64,000 bases of DNA from Adiantum capillus-veneris (lineage: Eukaryota > Streptophyta > Polypodiopsida > Polypodiales > Pteridaceae). Below are positions 1-11,434 of the stretch, piece by piece. The notes under the pieces are model-generated. The model saw nothing but the letters and a program-made list of their open reading frames with translations. It made no database searches and was not told the origin of the DNA. How positions within the stretch are numbered: the first letter of the stretch is position 1; each line of letters opens with the position of its first letter. The stretch covers positions 119,108,543-119,172,542 of the forward strand of contig CM043960.1 in NCBI GenBank assembly GCA_014529385.2. The letters run 5' to 3'. The translations under genes and the position numbers were made by a program.

Positions 1-1272
1 GCATAATCCACTAAGGGTAAGTACTTCTCCCATTGGGATCTTTGATCTACTTCCGTTACATAGGCTTTTAGTAGATCGAGAATGGTTAGGTTATCTATTT
101 CACTTTGGCCATCCGTTTGTGGATGATAGGCCGAAGAGAAATTTAGCCTTGTCCCTAAATTCTCAAAGAGACCCTTCCAGAAATTACTGGTCATTCTAGG
201 ATCTCTATCCGACACTATGGACATTGGCAAGCCATGGTATTTAAAAATTTGTGAAATGAAGAGGGTTGCCATTTGATGGGCTTTGATAGTCTTTTTGACA
301 GGTATAAAATGAGCTTGTTTACTGAACCTGTCTACTATCGTCCATATTCCCGTATTCCCATGGATAGACTTAGGCAATCCAAAGATAAAATCCATGGATA
401 TGCTCTCCCATGGTGAATTAGGGATTGGCAAGGGTTGAAGCAATCCAAGTTGCTTCCCTCTATCAAATTTTGTCTTTTGACATACCACACATTTGGAAAC
501 ATACTCTTGTATGTTCACTTTCATGGTAGGCCAATAGAAATATGTTTCAATTCCCTTTAAGGTAGACTGAATCCCTCTATGCCCCGCATACGGGGGAGCA
601 TGAGATTCATACATTACTTTCTCACGCAGGGAGTTAGTAACGCATAGTCTATTGCCATAGAGAAGATAACCATCTTGTAAAGTAAATGGTTCTTCTTTCT
701 TCCCTAATGTAAGGGCTGAAATCACATCTCTAAAATCGGGATCAATAGTATACTCATCTATCATTGAAGATAGATCATTGTGAGTTGCTATGGAAACCGC
801 ATTCACTCTCGGCCGTCTTGAGAGTGCATCGGCTACTTGATTATACTTGCCAGCAATGTAAGCAATATGAAAATGAAATTGCGAAAGGAAATTTGCCCAC
901 CTCATTTGTTTGTCGGAGAGCTTGGTCTGCGTCATGAAGTACTTAAGACTTTGGTGATCCGTTCGCAGAATGAAAGGAGTCCCCAATAAATAGTGCTTCC
1001 ATGAGTCTAAGGCATGTAGAACTGCAAGGAGTTCCTTTTCGTATATGCCTAGAGCTTGCTCAAAAGGGTTGAGACTTCGGCTCTCATAGCCTATGGCGTG
1101 CCCTTCTTGGATAAAACAGCTCCAAGGCAATCACCACAAGCATCACATTGGACCTCAAATGGTTTTGAGAGATCCGGTAGTGTAAGCACAGGTTGAGAGA
1201 TAAGCTTTTCTTAAAGCTTTTCCAAAGCATTGTTCTCCTTAGCAAACCATGTATACCTAACGCTTTTCTTTG
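1..1272 (-). pseudogene. RNase H and integrase region of Gypsy-I, frameshifted
   Basis: The minus-strand translation continues from the RT frame through an RNase H domain (about 1230 to 800; motifs such as CDACG and RTDHQSLK are readable), then an integrase zinc-binding HHCC region (about 620 to 480, with HAGHRG-like and CVVCQKTK motifs) and an integrase catalytic core (about 430 to 1, with MDFIFGLPKS, SDRDPR and YHPQTDGQSE motifs). It is broken: stop codons follow the RT frame near 1270 and near 1211, and one base appears to be missing near 1113 in the RNase H domain. The integrase C-terminus and any chromodomain are off the window edge. Confidence 0.85.
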
Positions 1273-2265
1273 TTAGGTCATGTAATGGTCCGCAATTTGT
1301 GAGAACTTTTCTATGAAGCGTCTATAGTATGCGCACATACCTATAAAGCTTCTTATTTCATGAAGATTCCTTGGTTTAGGCCATCCTTTTATTACCTCTA
1401 ACTTGGATGGATCCATTTGGATGCCATCTTGAGAGATAATGTCACCTAAATACTGAATCTCTTGCAAGAAAAATTCACTTTTCTTTCGATTAACATAAAG
1501 TTTATTCTCTCTTAAAACTTGAAATATTACCTGGAGGTGTTGCTTGTGTTCCTCCAATGAATTAGAGTAGATGATAATATCATCAAAGAACACTCTAGTG
1601 AAGGTTCGATGAGGCCTGAACAGCTTCTCCATCAAGCGGTTGAATGTGGCTGGTGCATTGGTCAAGCCAAAAGGCATGACAATGTATTCGTAAAGACCAA
1701 ATGTAGTGCGAAACGCGGTCTTTACAATGTCTTGATCAACTATCCTTATTTGATGATAGCCACTCTTTAGGTCAACCCTACTGAAGTAGGTCGATCCTTG
1801 TAGCTTATCAAATAGGTCTTCTACCCGTGGAACGGGAAACCTATTCTTGATAGTGATCCTATTTAGTGCTCTATAGTCGACACACATACGATATGTGCCG
1901 TCTTTCTTTTGCACTAATAGCACAGGTGAGCAAAATGGAGATGAGCTAGGCCTAACCATGCCCTTCTCAACTAACTCATGCACTTGCCGCATAATCTCCT
2001 CTTGTTGAGCTTGAGAAACTCTATAAGGAGGTTTATTAGGCGGTGAACTTCCTGGAAGAAGTTCAATTGCATGGTCATCATCACCTCGTTTAGGAGGTAG
2101 CTCACAAGGGATGTCGTCAATAAAAACATCTTGAAACCCCTTGAGAAAATTGGATAACTCTAATTCCTTTTGGTTGCTTTTATTTTCGTTTGTTAAAGCA
2201 TTAGGTTCATTTTGAGAATCTTTAACACTAGGTTGGTAATGGGACACTTTTATGTCCTGGGACAC
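1273..2265 (-). CDS. Reverse transcriptase segment of Gypsy-I pol
   Basis: Open minus-strand segment of 330 codons carrying a Ty3/gypsy reverse transcriptase. Recognisable blocks in order are the thumb-proximal YRVSQAQQEEI linker, SSPFCSPVLLVQKKDG, the RVDLKSGYHQI block with the first catalytic Asp, MPFGLTNAPATF, and VFFDDIIIYS, which is the YxDD-type catalytic box with Phe in first position. It ends at a stop just before RNase H. The first codons, up to about 2226, are contributed by the right-hand (in minus-strand sense, downstream) end of the TTAA element; true pol sequence starts at about 2225. It is in the same frame as the gag-protease segment at 3573-5607. Confidence 0.9.
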   Translation of the reverse strand: MSQDIKVSHYQPSVKDSQNEPNALTNENKSNQKELELSNFLKGFQDVFIDDIPCELPPKRGDDDHAIELLPGSSPPNKPPYRVSQAQQEEIMRQVHELVEKGMVRPSSSPFCSPVLLVQKKDGTYRMCVDYRALNRITIKNRFPVPRVEDLFDKLQGSTYFSRVDLKSGYHQIRIVDQDIVKTAFRTTFGLYEYIVMPFGLTNAPATFNRLMEKLFRPHRTFTRVFFDDIIIYSNSLEEHKQHLQVIFQVLRENKLYVNRKKSEFFLQEIQYLGDIISQDGIQMDPSKLEVIKGWPKPRNLHEIRSFIGMCAYYRRFIEKFSQIADHYMT

Positions 2266-3568
2266 TTTTATGTCCTGTTAAGTGACCATTTTCCTTGAAT
2301 TATGTCAAGAGTTTAAAAATGGATTTTGAGGTGCTATCTGTCTAGAAAGTTGTCTCATGAGCTGAAAAAAACTCGACATTTTTTTGGAATATCAATTCCA
2401 TCTTTAACCTTGTCCTTGCACAACATTTCACAACCTAAACTGTGTGAAAAAACGAGTCCTGTTTTTGGCTTTTTTCAACTTTTTGCAACTATATTACCAC
2501 TCTAGAATTCATGTTTGTGAGGTCTATAATTCTAGAGAACTATCTTTAGTAGTCCTCAACTTGTCCTGATGCTTATAGGGAGAAATAAATGTTAAAGTTG
2601 TAAGTTATGACCAAATTACAAAAATTATCAAATCCTGTTTTTTAGCCAATTTTAGCTCTTCTATGATTTTTTTGGTGGCTTTCATGATATTCAAATGCAG
2701 TTTTGATTTTCTATGTCGCATATTGTAACATAAAGCTAACATTCCTTGAGTTTTGGGGCACCTAATACCCTATTTTGCATAGTAGACAATGATGGTTGAT
2801 TTTTTCAATTATAGAAGAAAACGAAACATTATAGTATATCAAGTATAGCTTTTTCAATATTGTTAGTTTCTTGTGACAAATACATGCATTTTGTAGGTAG
2901 TAACCATATCTAGTCATAAGGATCAAATTTGTCTAGATATTGAATAGTTTCTATGGGATTCTACAACTCATAATGTTGAACACTAATTTTTTCATGTTTG
3001 TTGTATTTAGCACTTCATCTTTGTCCCCAAGATTCCCCTTGGTAAGAGATGTATTATTCTTTTGACATTCTCCATGGCTCATTATGAACCTAAAGGACAA
3101 TAGGGAACTAAGAAAACATGCATAGATTATTTGTATTGAGCATGGCTATAGAACCTTTGATGATAGGTTTGCAGAATGGTAAAATTTCAACTTTTTTGTA
3201 CCTATTTCTTTTGGCAAAACAAAAAATAGTGAGTGAGAAGCAATCATATGTTCTGATCACCAACCCATTGAAGTTAACTACGGAATTTATCTCAAGTCCT
3301 ACAAAAATCCCTAATCTTATTTTTATGCAACAAAATGTAAGAAATGACTGTTTTGATGAAAATGTACTGGTCCATCAACTTTGGAGGCTTGGTGTGAGCA
3401 AAAGATGAGAAATTTTACAAGTTTCTTATTTTTTACATGTGTAGAAGGCCTTGAACTATAACCTCATGAAAGGATTTTACAAAATGAGTGGATCTACTAT
3501 GGTTTTGGAGGTTTTTTTCAAAACCCTGAAAGGACACTTTTATGTCCTGATAGGTTACCAACCTAGTG
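2226..3568. mobile_element. TTAA-flanked terminal-inverted-repeat element (piggyBac-like, non-autonomous)
   Basis: A 1343-bp insertion splits the Gypsy-I pol frame. Its ends are perfect 14-bp inverted repeats (CACTAGGTTGGTAA at 2226-2239; complement at 3555-3568), and each side is flanked by TTAA (2222-2225 and 3569-3572). Removing the element with one TTAA rejoins the gag-protease and RT frames without a shift, which supports TTAA as the duplicated target. The imperfect palindrome GGACACTTTTATGTCC lies just inside the left end twice (2242-2257, 2260-2275) and inside the right end once (3532-3547). TTAA targets and CAC/CCC-starting termini are known for piggyBac elements. No transposase motif was seen inside; a small plus-strand ORF at 3118-3408 matches nothing I recognise. 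A TA-target Tc1/mariner-type element would give the same rejoined sequence. Confidence 0.65.
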
Positions 3569-5607
3569 TTAACAAAAATCATGTACACGGAAATAGAGCT
3601 CTTTATTGACTTGTTGAAAGCTGGTGTATGTACAATGGGGATGGTGTTACCCATTTCCTTAGCATCTATATACATGTCTTTTTCCCTGAACTTAAAGAAG
3701 ATTCTCCTTTCAGGAAATTTAACATCGGCAGCCAGGCGGTCAAACCATGGTGCCCCTAGGATTACATCCTCATGCTTGAGAGGAGAGATAAAGAAGTCCT
3801 CTTTGTTCACATAGCCTTGGACATGAAGCCTCAATTTCCCAATTAAGGGAGTGATTGAAGCTTCTTGTCCCTTGAAGGCACTGTCTACGGGTGGGACATC
3901 TCCCATCTCGTAGGATTGTATGCCTAGCTTGGTGGCTAACTCCATAGATATAAAATTGTGAGTAGAACCAGGGTCAAAGAGAATAAAAGCATCATGTTCT
4001 CTTACCTTTCCCCAAGCATGGCATAGAGGAGATCCTTTGTGGTGAGTTTGGTGAGTCTCCTCCTCTTGGATTTCAACCAAGGAAGCTCTAGGAGGATCTT
4101 GGCAGTTGTTCTTTTGGGGACAAGCGCGGTACGCATGCCCTTGTTCGCCGCACTTGAAACACCGGTTATCCTTACGATAACGCTCAAGCTCTTCAGGAGA
4201 GAGTTTATTCTTACCTTTGTAAACTCCCTTCTCTTTACCTTTGTTGGAGTTGCCCTTAGGAGACTTTTGGACATTGTCCTTCCCCTTAGGCTCATTGGAA
4301 CCCTTGTTTTCCGGGGGCTTATTATTTCTTTTTGCCCCCGTTTGGAAATTGATTCGAGAGGCGACCATAGTGTGGTGTATTACCGCCGATATGGTACGTG
4401 GTCTTTGGGAGTTGACATACTCCGCCATTTCTTTGGTTAAGCCTGCACAAAATTGTTGCTTTTGCTCTCCAAAATCCAACCTTTTGAAGACAGTGGCTTT
4501 GAGTTGTAGGTCCCAAAACTTGTCTACATATTTGTGGATGGATTCATTGGGAGAGAGCTTTAAGCTTCGCCATTCGGTGAGTACTTTGTCTTTGGCATCG
4601 GTGGCCAAAAACTGCTTCATAATGGAAGCTCTTAAAGCCTTCCATGTTCGTGGAGCTTCACCATTGGCTCGTAGGCTAGACCACCATTGTCTGGCAGACT
4701 TCTGAAAGTTCATAGCTACATGGCGTAGCTTAGAGGACTCCGTGAAGCCCTCATCTCCAAACGCCGCATCGAATTGCTGGATAAAGGCCAAGACTTTGTC
4801 CGTAGCACCAAAGGTACCATCATAGGTAAGGAAAGAGATGCTCTTCCCTCCCTCTTCGAATTTCTTCAACTTGGACGACCTCTTCCATGCGGCATAGGAT
4901 TTCCTATGGCCTCTTCTTTTTGATGGTTCAAAGGTTGCACCATCACTTTCTTCAAAGGGTGAAGAATTTGAAGAATGTGGAGAAGAGGGTGACCTCTTTC
5001 TTGCCTTTTTCTTGTCTTGATCTTTGTCATCTTCACCATAGTTTTCATAAGAGGAAGAGGATGAAGAAGATGGAGAAGAGGGTGTCCTCTTTCTCGCCTT
5101 TTTCTTCTCTTGCTTTTTATCATCCCTCTTTGAATTGTGGTGGGGAGAAGAATATGATGGTCTTCTCCGCTTTGGTGGTGATGGAGAGCGTTCAGCCCGT
5201 CGTCTTCGTGGAGCCATCTCCGCCGAGGTGGCGGGAGATTCGCTTCTTTCTCGTTCCTTCAGTGGAGGCTCTTGAGTTCTCCTTTGGGAAGGAGATACAT
5301 CATCAAGAAGTAAATTCTTGAGCCCTTCATAAGGATTCTCTTCTTCTTCCCGAATCGGAGAGAGACCTCTTTTGGTAGTCTCACAAGGAGGCTTCCTATG
5401 TGTTCTCTCGTCATGGTGATTAGCTTGGAGAATCCCGTGAGCACGGAGCTGCCGTTGCACTTCACTTTGGAGAGATGGATTGCCCATGGCTTGTTGAAGC
5501 CTAGAAACAAGATATTTAACAAGCATTGAAGCATCATTAGTAGCTTGCTCATGAGCAAAATCAAAGTTATCAACATTAATTTCACTCTCTTTACTATTGT
5601 CAGCCAT
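3433..5607 (-). CDS. Gag and aspartic protease polyprotein segment of Gypsy-I
   Basis: Open for 724 codons on the minus strand. Domains in order: a serine/lysine/arginine-rich N-terminal part (residues about 60-230, low complexity), a retrotransposon gag capsid domain (about 245-400; QWWSSLRANG and FCAGLTKEMAEYV blocks), a CCHC zinc knuckle CFKCGEQGHAYRAC (about residue 495), and a pepsin-like retroviral protease around 550-660 with FDPGSTHNFISMELATKLG. The protease box has DPGS where DSG or DTG is usual. The last roughly 45 codons (3433-3568) are not native: they run into the TTAA element. The start Met at 5607 follows the leader that begins at the primer-binding site. Confidence 0.9.
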   Translation of the reverse strand: MADNSKESEINVDNFDFAHEQATNDASMLVKYLVSRLQQAMGNPSLQSEVQRQLRAHGILQANHHDERTHRKPPCETTKRGLSPIREEEENPYEGLKNLLLDDVSPSQRRTQEPPLKERERSESPATSAEMAPRRRRAERSPSPPKRRRPSYSSPHHNSKRDDKKQEKKKARKRTPSSPSSSSSSSYENYGEDDKDQDKKKARKRSPSSPHSSNSSPFEESDGATFEPSKRRGHRKSYAAWKRSSKLKKFEEGGKSISFLTYDGTFGATDKVLAFIQQFDAAFGDEGFTESSKLRHVAMNFQKSARQWWSSLRANGEAPRTWKALRASIMKQFLATDAKDKVLTEWRSLKLSPNESIHKYVDKFWDLQLKATVFKRLDFGEQKQQFCAGLTKEMAEYVNSQRPRTISAVIHHTMVASRINFQTGAKRNNKPPENKGSNEPKGKDNVQKSPKGNSNKGKEKGVYKGKNKLSPEELERYRKDNRCFKCGEQGHAYRACPQKNNCQDPPRASLVEIQEEETHQTHHKGSPLCHAWGKVREHDAFILFDPGSTHNFISMELATKLGIQSYEMGDVPPVDSAFKGQEASITPLIGKLRLHVQGYVNKEDFFISPLKHEDVILGAPWFDRLAADVKFPERRIFFKFREKDMYIDAKEMGNTIPIVHTPAFNKSIKSSISVYMIFVNTRLVTYQDIKVSFQGFEKNLQNHSRSTHFVKSFHEVIVQGLLHM

Positions 5608-6004
5608 TCTAACAACTTTTAGGTGTAAACTTTTTAGGTGTACTTTGGCACTTCAAGCCCTAGTTGCTACTCCTCTTTACCCCTTTAGGAAAAGCACTCA
5701 AGCTACTGTACCCGCGGCTCAAATACCATTAATTGCAAGGAATAGAAGAGAGGGTCTTTCGACACCAAAACAGCACCGGCTCCTGTCAAGCTTCTAATAG
5801 CTCAATAGTGGTTAAGCCGTAGGCAAGCCCCGTAGGACTCCACTATTAAGACCATAGCTCTCGACGGTGATGCACCGTTAACTGCACGAAGGCAAGTGCA
5901 CTGCAAGGCTGAAAAATCCCTATTCTACTTACTCACAGGCAATTAATAATACCAACCATTTGTAGCTAGCTTGAGGACCTCCCTTCTTGAGCAAGAAAAG
6001 AGAA
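5608..6004 (-). other. Gypsy-I 5' leader between primer site and gag
   Basis: About 400 bp of non-coding leader between the primer-binding site and the gag start codon. I see no conserved ORF in it. Confidence 0.6.
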
Positions 6005-6011
6005 ACCTTGA

Positions 6012-6023
6012 GCTCTGATACCA
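6012..6023 (-). promoter_or_regulatory. Gypsy-I primer-binding site (tRNA-iMet type)
   Basis: On the minus strand the sequence TGGTATCAGAGC begins 1 nt after the LTR end and matches the plant initiator-methionine tRNA 3' end complement used by many plant LTR elements. It fixes the LTR boundary at 6025 and the transcription direction. Confidence 0.9.
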
Positions 6024-7883
6024 ATGTAACATTTAATGGCCTAATAACTTATGTGTAGCGGAAATTAGCATGAACATAGTGGGCATTTCATTAGAATAGA
6101 TTCCTAATGAGAATTACAAGAGTGCTTGGGTGGAGAGAGCAACAAAAAGCATAACACCTAGTATAGTATCAACAATACTTGAAAAAGAGAGAGAAATTAA
6201 GCTATTGACAACAGTTGAGGACCGGATTTGCATGGAGCCGGTCCCCCCTCCAAAAGGCTTTGTATTATGGTTTCTCCCATCAAGAGAGACATTGTACAAT
6301 ACAATTCTTTGTGTTCCTTCACGACTAGCTAGTGCAATGAAGATGGAAGCTTCATGCACTAAGAAAAACACTTAATCAAAAACAACTTGAATTATCCCCG
6401 TTCTCAGACCCAAGACCTCACACACCTTCGAAGATGGTGAGATCTAGCAGGGTATGAGAGTAGATTGAGAGGAAGAAGGAGTATCTTACGATAAAGATGT
6501 ACATCTCCTCACATAATCACTCATATTAGCATAGCTTAGCTTAGTAATTAGCTTGGTAGAGAAGATGAGCATGCATTGAAGCTTGGCTCTTGGTTGGATT
6601 TGCATCCACATGTCAAGAGAGTGTGGATGTAGGCTTCTATCTCACAAGCTTGGAGTAGGTGATGAGCTCTCCATTAAAGCTTGGGAGGAGATAGAGTATT
6701 CTTTCTTCACACATGGTCAAGTGTGAGTGTGTGTGTGTGTGTCAATACCAAGCAAAAATCAGCCCCCCCTCTCTCTTGGGCAAGCCCTTCCTACTAAATT
6801 GGTCTGGCTTTTGCCTCATTGGACCTCCCCAAGTCAAGCCAATGGGTGTTAAGCAGCATATGTAATGGAATTTGCCTATTCAATTTGAGAGTAGTGGAAT
6901 TTAATGAGAGTACTTTCAAGAAATGATTTTGTGAGCATAGCGGGTAGACATAATTGAAGATAGCAACATAATCATAGCAATTAGTTAACTTGGCATGGAC
7001 AATACTTTTGCAAGAGAGAGAATTTAGAGAACATGACAACAGTTGAGGACCGGATTTATGTGGAGCCGGTCCCCCCTCCAATAGGCATTTGTATTATGGT
7101 TTCTCCCATAAAGAGAGACTTGTTACAATACATTCTTTGTGTTCCTTGTGACCTAGGTGAAGCAATGAAGATGGAAAGCTTCATGCATCACCATCATAGC
7201 ATAACCTAAACTTGAAGAAAGCTTTAACTATACCAAGCCTCAGTCCCAAGACCTCAAACACCTTCGAAGGTGGAGAGAGCTAGCAGGGAATGAGGGTAGG
7301 GAAGAGGAAGAAGAAACATTTCATACGAGAAAGAGCTAGTTCCTCACTTATCATAACTCTTGTGCTAGCATACGTAATAGCATAGTAATGAAGAAGAAAT
7401 AGATGGCAAGATCAAGCATTGAAGCATGGCTCTTGGATGGATTTGCACTCCATAGCCAAGAGTGTTGGTGTAGGCTCTCAACCTCTACTTGCTTGGAGAA
7501 GGAGAGGGAGCTCTTGCACTTTGCATAGTACACAATGAGAGTGTTTGTGAGTGTGTGTGGGTGAGTATACCCCCTAAGCACCCCCCTAGCTTGCTTGGGT
7601 CGACCCCCCCTTGTAGCTCATGCTTGAAGCTCATTAGACCCCTCCAGGTCTAGCCAATCACAAGCAGGAGCCATTACAAGCAACATGGGTAGCCTTGGGA
7701 CAAGTGTCCCCCTTTCCCCTTTGAGAGAGAGGACTTGATAAATGCAAAATCAATTGATTAAATATCCTAAATTATCATTGGACCCCTTGGGTGGCCAACC
7801 AATAGGCTTCAGGCACACCATGAGGGCAACATGAGGAGGAACTTGACAAGTGTCCTTGCTGCCTCTTCAAGCTGGGGCTTCCC

Positions 7884-7988
<105 letters not shown>

Positions 7989-8108
7989 CTCTCTCATCCC
8001 CCCCCTTGTAGGCTCGCCCCCCTCCTTGTAGGGATATTTTTGACTTTGGATGAGCAATCCCCTTAGTCATCAAGCATGACTAAGCACTTGAAGTAGGGGG
8101 TGTTCCCA

Positions 8109-8282
8109 CAAGCATCTCAGGCAAGCTTCTCAAGGCACCTCAAGCACCTTAATCATGCACCAAGTCAAGCACCTCAAGCATGGAGCCAGTCAAGCACCTC
8201 AAGCATCTTAATCAAGCACCTCAAGCATGAAAAGCACCTCAAGCAGGACAAGCACCTCAAGCACGACAAGCACCTCGAGCTT
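8109..8282 (+). repeat. Minisatellite of CAAGCACCTCAAG-type units
   Basis: About ten imperfect 13-17 bp units built on AAGCACCTCAAGCA, some spaced by CATGGAGCC or TTAAT. It is absent from the corresponding part of the outer LTR, so it arose or expanded within the nested copy. Confidence 0.85.
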
Positions 8283-11200
8283 GGGCCGGGTTCCCACCTC
8301 AAGCTCAGCCCTAGCTTACCTAAGGTCAAAGGACTTTTACACACATTATTGGAGGTCTTCAATGAAGCTAACCCTAAGGTCTTATGCTCCATTGGTTAGC
8401 CTTGCTCTTGATAGACCATCTCCCATTTGGGCCCCTTTACTATTGGCCCCATGTTGAGATAGATCTATAAGCACATATCTATATCTTAACACTTGTTCCC
8501 GTTTATTCTCCCACATTAAGTGATCAATTTAATATGAGAAAATCATTTGGGTTGGTTAGATATTAGATTTTATGACAGCATAAGTGATAGCCTTCTGACA
8601 TGTGTCCCCCTTTCCCCTTTTGTGAGATCTTTAGGTAATTAATTAAATAATTAAACTAAACTCTCATTGGAACCCTTTGCCTCCTGGCCAATAGGAATCA
8701 AGCAAGCCATTGGGCTCCTGAATGCTCATTGGACCCCTTGGGAGACTACCCAATAGTCTACTAGGAGACTTAATTCTCATTGGTTTCTTTTATTAAATGT
8801 TTTTAAACTAATTAAACTAGATTTACTCTAGCTTAATTCTCATTGGTCCACTTCAAGGGTCTTCCAATAGGAATTGGGCACCCCTTGTGGGCATCTGGCC
8901 TAGGGAGCTGACATGTGTCCCTAATTCCCTTTGTGTAAAGGGAGCGTGTGTGTGTGTGGCTTTCTCTCTCATCCCCTACTAAATGGGCTCGCCCCCTCCT
9001 TTGTAGGCTTTGAAGAAGACTTTTGTACACACACTAAGCATCCAATTTTCCCTAGGGTTGACCTTTTGGACACAACCTTTGAATTTTGGAACCTTAGCAT
9101 TTTGGAAGTCTTAATGGGCTGAACCTTAGGGTCTTTTTAGCCCATTGTTGCACATGGCTCTTTTGCATATGGCCCCCCCTTTGGATCCCTATTTTCCCTC
9201 CTTTGGATCCCTACTGTGGTCGGTCTGCTAGCTTAACCAATATTCTAGCTTTTTCTCCCCTGGCCTTCCCCACATTAAATGATCATTTTAATATGAGAAA
9301 ATCATTTAGGAGAATTAGATATTGATTATTATGACAAAAACAATGGTGAAATAACTACCTGCAAAATATGATTTTTAATGCTCACCTTGTAGAATAGATC
9401 AAAATAATTTGGAAGTGGTGGACCTTCTACTTTGCAGCCTTTCAATCATAAGTGTAGCTTCCACATGCAAGTGAGCCCAATAAGTCTCCTTTTTCATGTA
9501 GCTTCTAAAAATCTTGTAATCACCAAAATGAAGATATTGTGGATCCTTAGTAAGGCTCATTAGGTGCAAAATTATCTTCATTCTGTGAGCAAAAGAGACA
9601 ACATATCACTCAATCATATAGCATATCAAAAAGGATCGAACACAATTACAAACGAGAAACTAATAGCTAGAATACATCTCAAAAGTGATTTTAGAGCTTG
9701 TCAAACAATAGAGCTCATCTCTAGTGATCTTTAGCATTCCAGGTTCATCCCACTTAATGGTAAAAAGCAACTTGAAGAACTCATCACCATTAAGAGGATT
9801 AGCGATTGATAGGTAATTGTAGCCCCTATCTTTCAACCTTTCCTCTTCTACCTTCGTGGCCTTGTCAAGTCTCTTCTTCTTCTCAACATCATTTAGTCCG
9901 AGAGCATCTAGCTTTGCTCTTTCTTTGGACATAAATGCAGTGAACTCATCCTAATACAAAACAGTGTATTGAAACCACAATAAAATTTAGCAGTAATCAC
10001 CCAACATGTAGAGTAGGTATCACCTTCAACACAAGTTGTGATATCAATCCACATGGAGTACTGTACCATGGTGCAGCACCATGGTAATACCATGCCTCAA
10101 CAGTCATCTTCACTGTAGCCATTCTCTCATATCGGGTGTCAATTTTGGAAGGATAGACTCTTTATTTTCCATGCCAAATCTTTGAAACATATATACTTCA
10201 TGAGTGATGTTTGGCATGACATTTGTCCTAGAAATGATACAACAAATAGTTAAACACAAGCATTGTTAGAAAAAAAAAAAGAGAGTCAACATGCAATTAA
10301 CAAACTTACGCATTGGAAGTGTCAAGTGCAAGAAGAAACTCTGCTTCTTTTGCTCTAGACAACTCAAGGAATTGGCAACGAACACTAACATGGTATTGAC
10401 CATTGTCTGAATACTCTATCACAAAAAAAACAATCACAATTTATAAAAACAAAGCTTTATAACAAAAGAGTGAAAAAGGCAAAAGGTCTCCTCTCTTTGA
10501 TTCTTTTCCACCATGTTCTAAGCATGTGGTTGCCATCCCATACCAGAAATTTCTTCTCTTTGAGATCCTGCCACTCTCTACCAAGTGCTCTCTCAAACTT
10601 AACATTTCTTTCCCGCCTAAGTGGTATTCCCCCATTCCTCCATATACGCCACGGTCACGGGAATGGTATCTCCTCTAGAATCCCCGACGGACACAAGAAA
10701 ATGCCCCATAGTTTCTAAATACTCAGCAGAATCAAAAGAGGAAATGAGCCATTCTACATCATCTCTGGCAAACCTAACAGCATCATGCACCATGAGTCAA
10801 CAAAGTGGAATAGGAGGAGGCAATGTCTTCTTCTTGACATGAAATTGACTTAGAACATCTTTCATCAAGCTTATTCTCATCATCCCCTTCATAATCACTA
10901 TCTTCTTCATTGTCATGAGGTTCTTCAATGTGAACATTGGTCTCTGCATAGATAAAACACACAAACATTTAATTGTCCAAAAATATATGCAACTAGGATT
11001 AAATAGTCCAAGGTATTTAATCTACAAAACATTTTCCAGAGTCTCCTTTGCACAGAGACAACTTTTTTTATATAAAAAAACCGCACACCCTAAATAGGGC
11101 TCTCACATGAGATTTAAGGACCTTTTCTCAGACATAAACAAAAATAGTACTTAATATTTTCTCGGAAACTATCAATGGTATGTATACAAAAAATTATACA

Positions 11201-11380
11201 CCCTTTTTTAATCTTCCACATTGTTGAGCACAACCAAACTTTCTCAACAAAAATCAAACATCCATATAATTTAACCATCCACCATTGCAATTAAAGTTAT
11301 AACATACAACCATAATTCACATGTGATCTCTATATCACCTTTGACATTGTTGGATTCTTCATCAACTTGAGCCTCATCAT

Positions 11381-11434
11381 TGAAGGAGTACGAGCGGAAG
11401 TGCGACGCGAGAGAAAGTGCGAGAAGAAGAGCAA
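11381..11434 (-). repeat. Inverted LTR-end fragment at the left terminus of Copia-I
   Basis: Reverse complement of the 3' end of the LTR at 13355-13408 with a few mismatches. Homology stops abruptly at about 11434, where pol coding sequence begins. Confidence 0.85.

Noticed and set aside
2226-3568. CACTA (En/Spm) element, because the ends read CACTA...TAGTG
   Set aside because: CACTA elements make identical 3-bp duplications; here the flanking triplets are TAA and TTA, whereas TTAA fits both sides and restores the frame.
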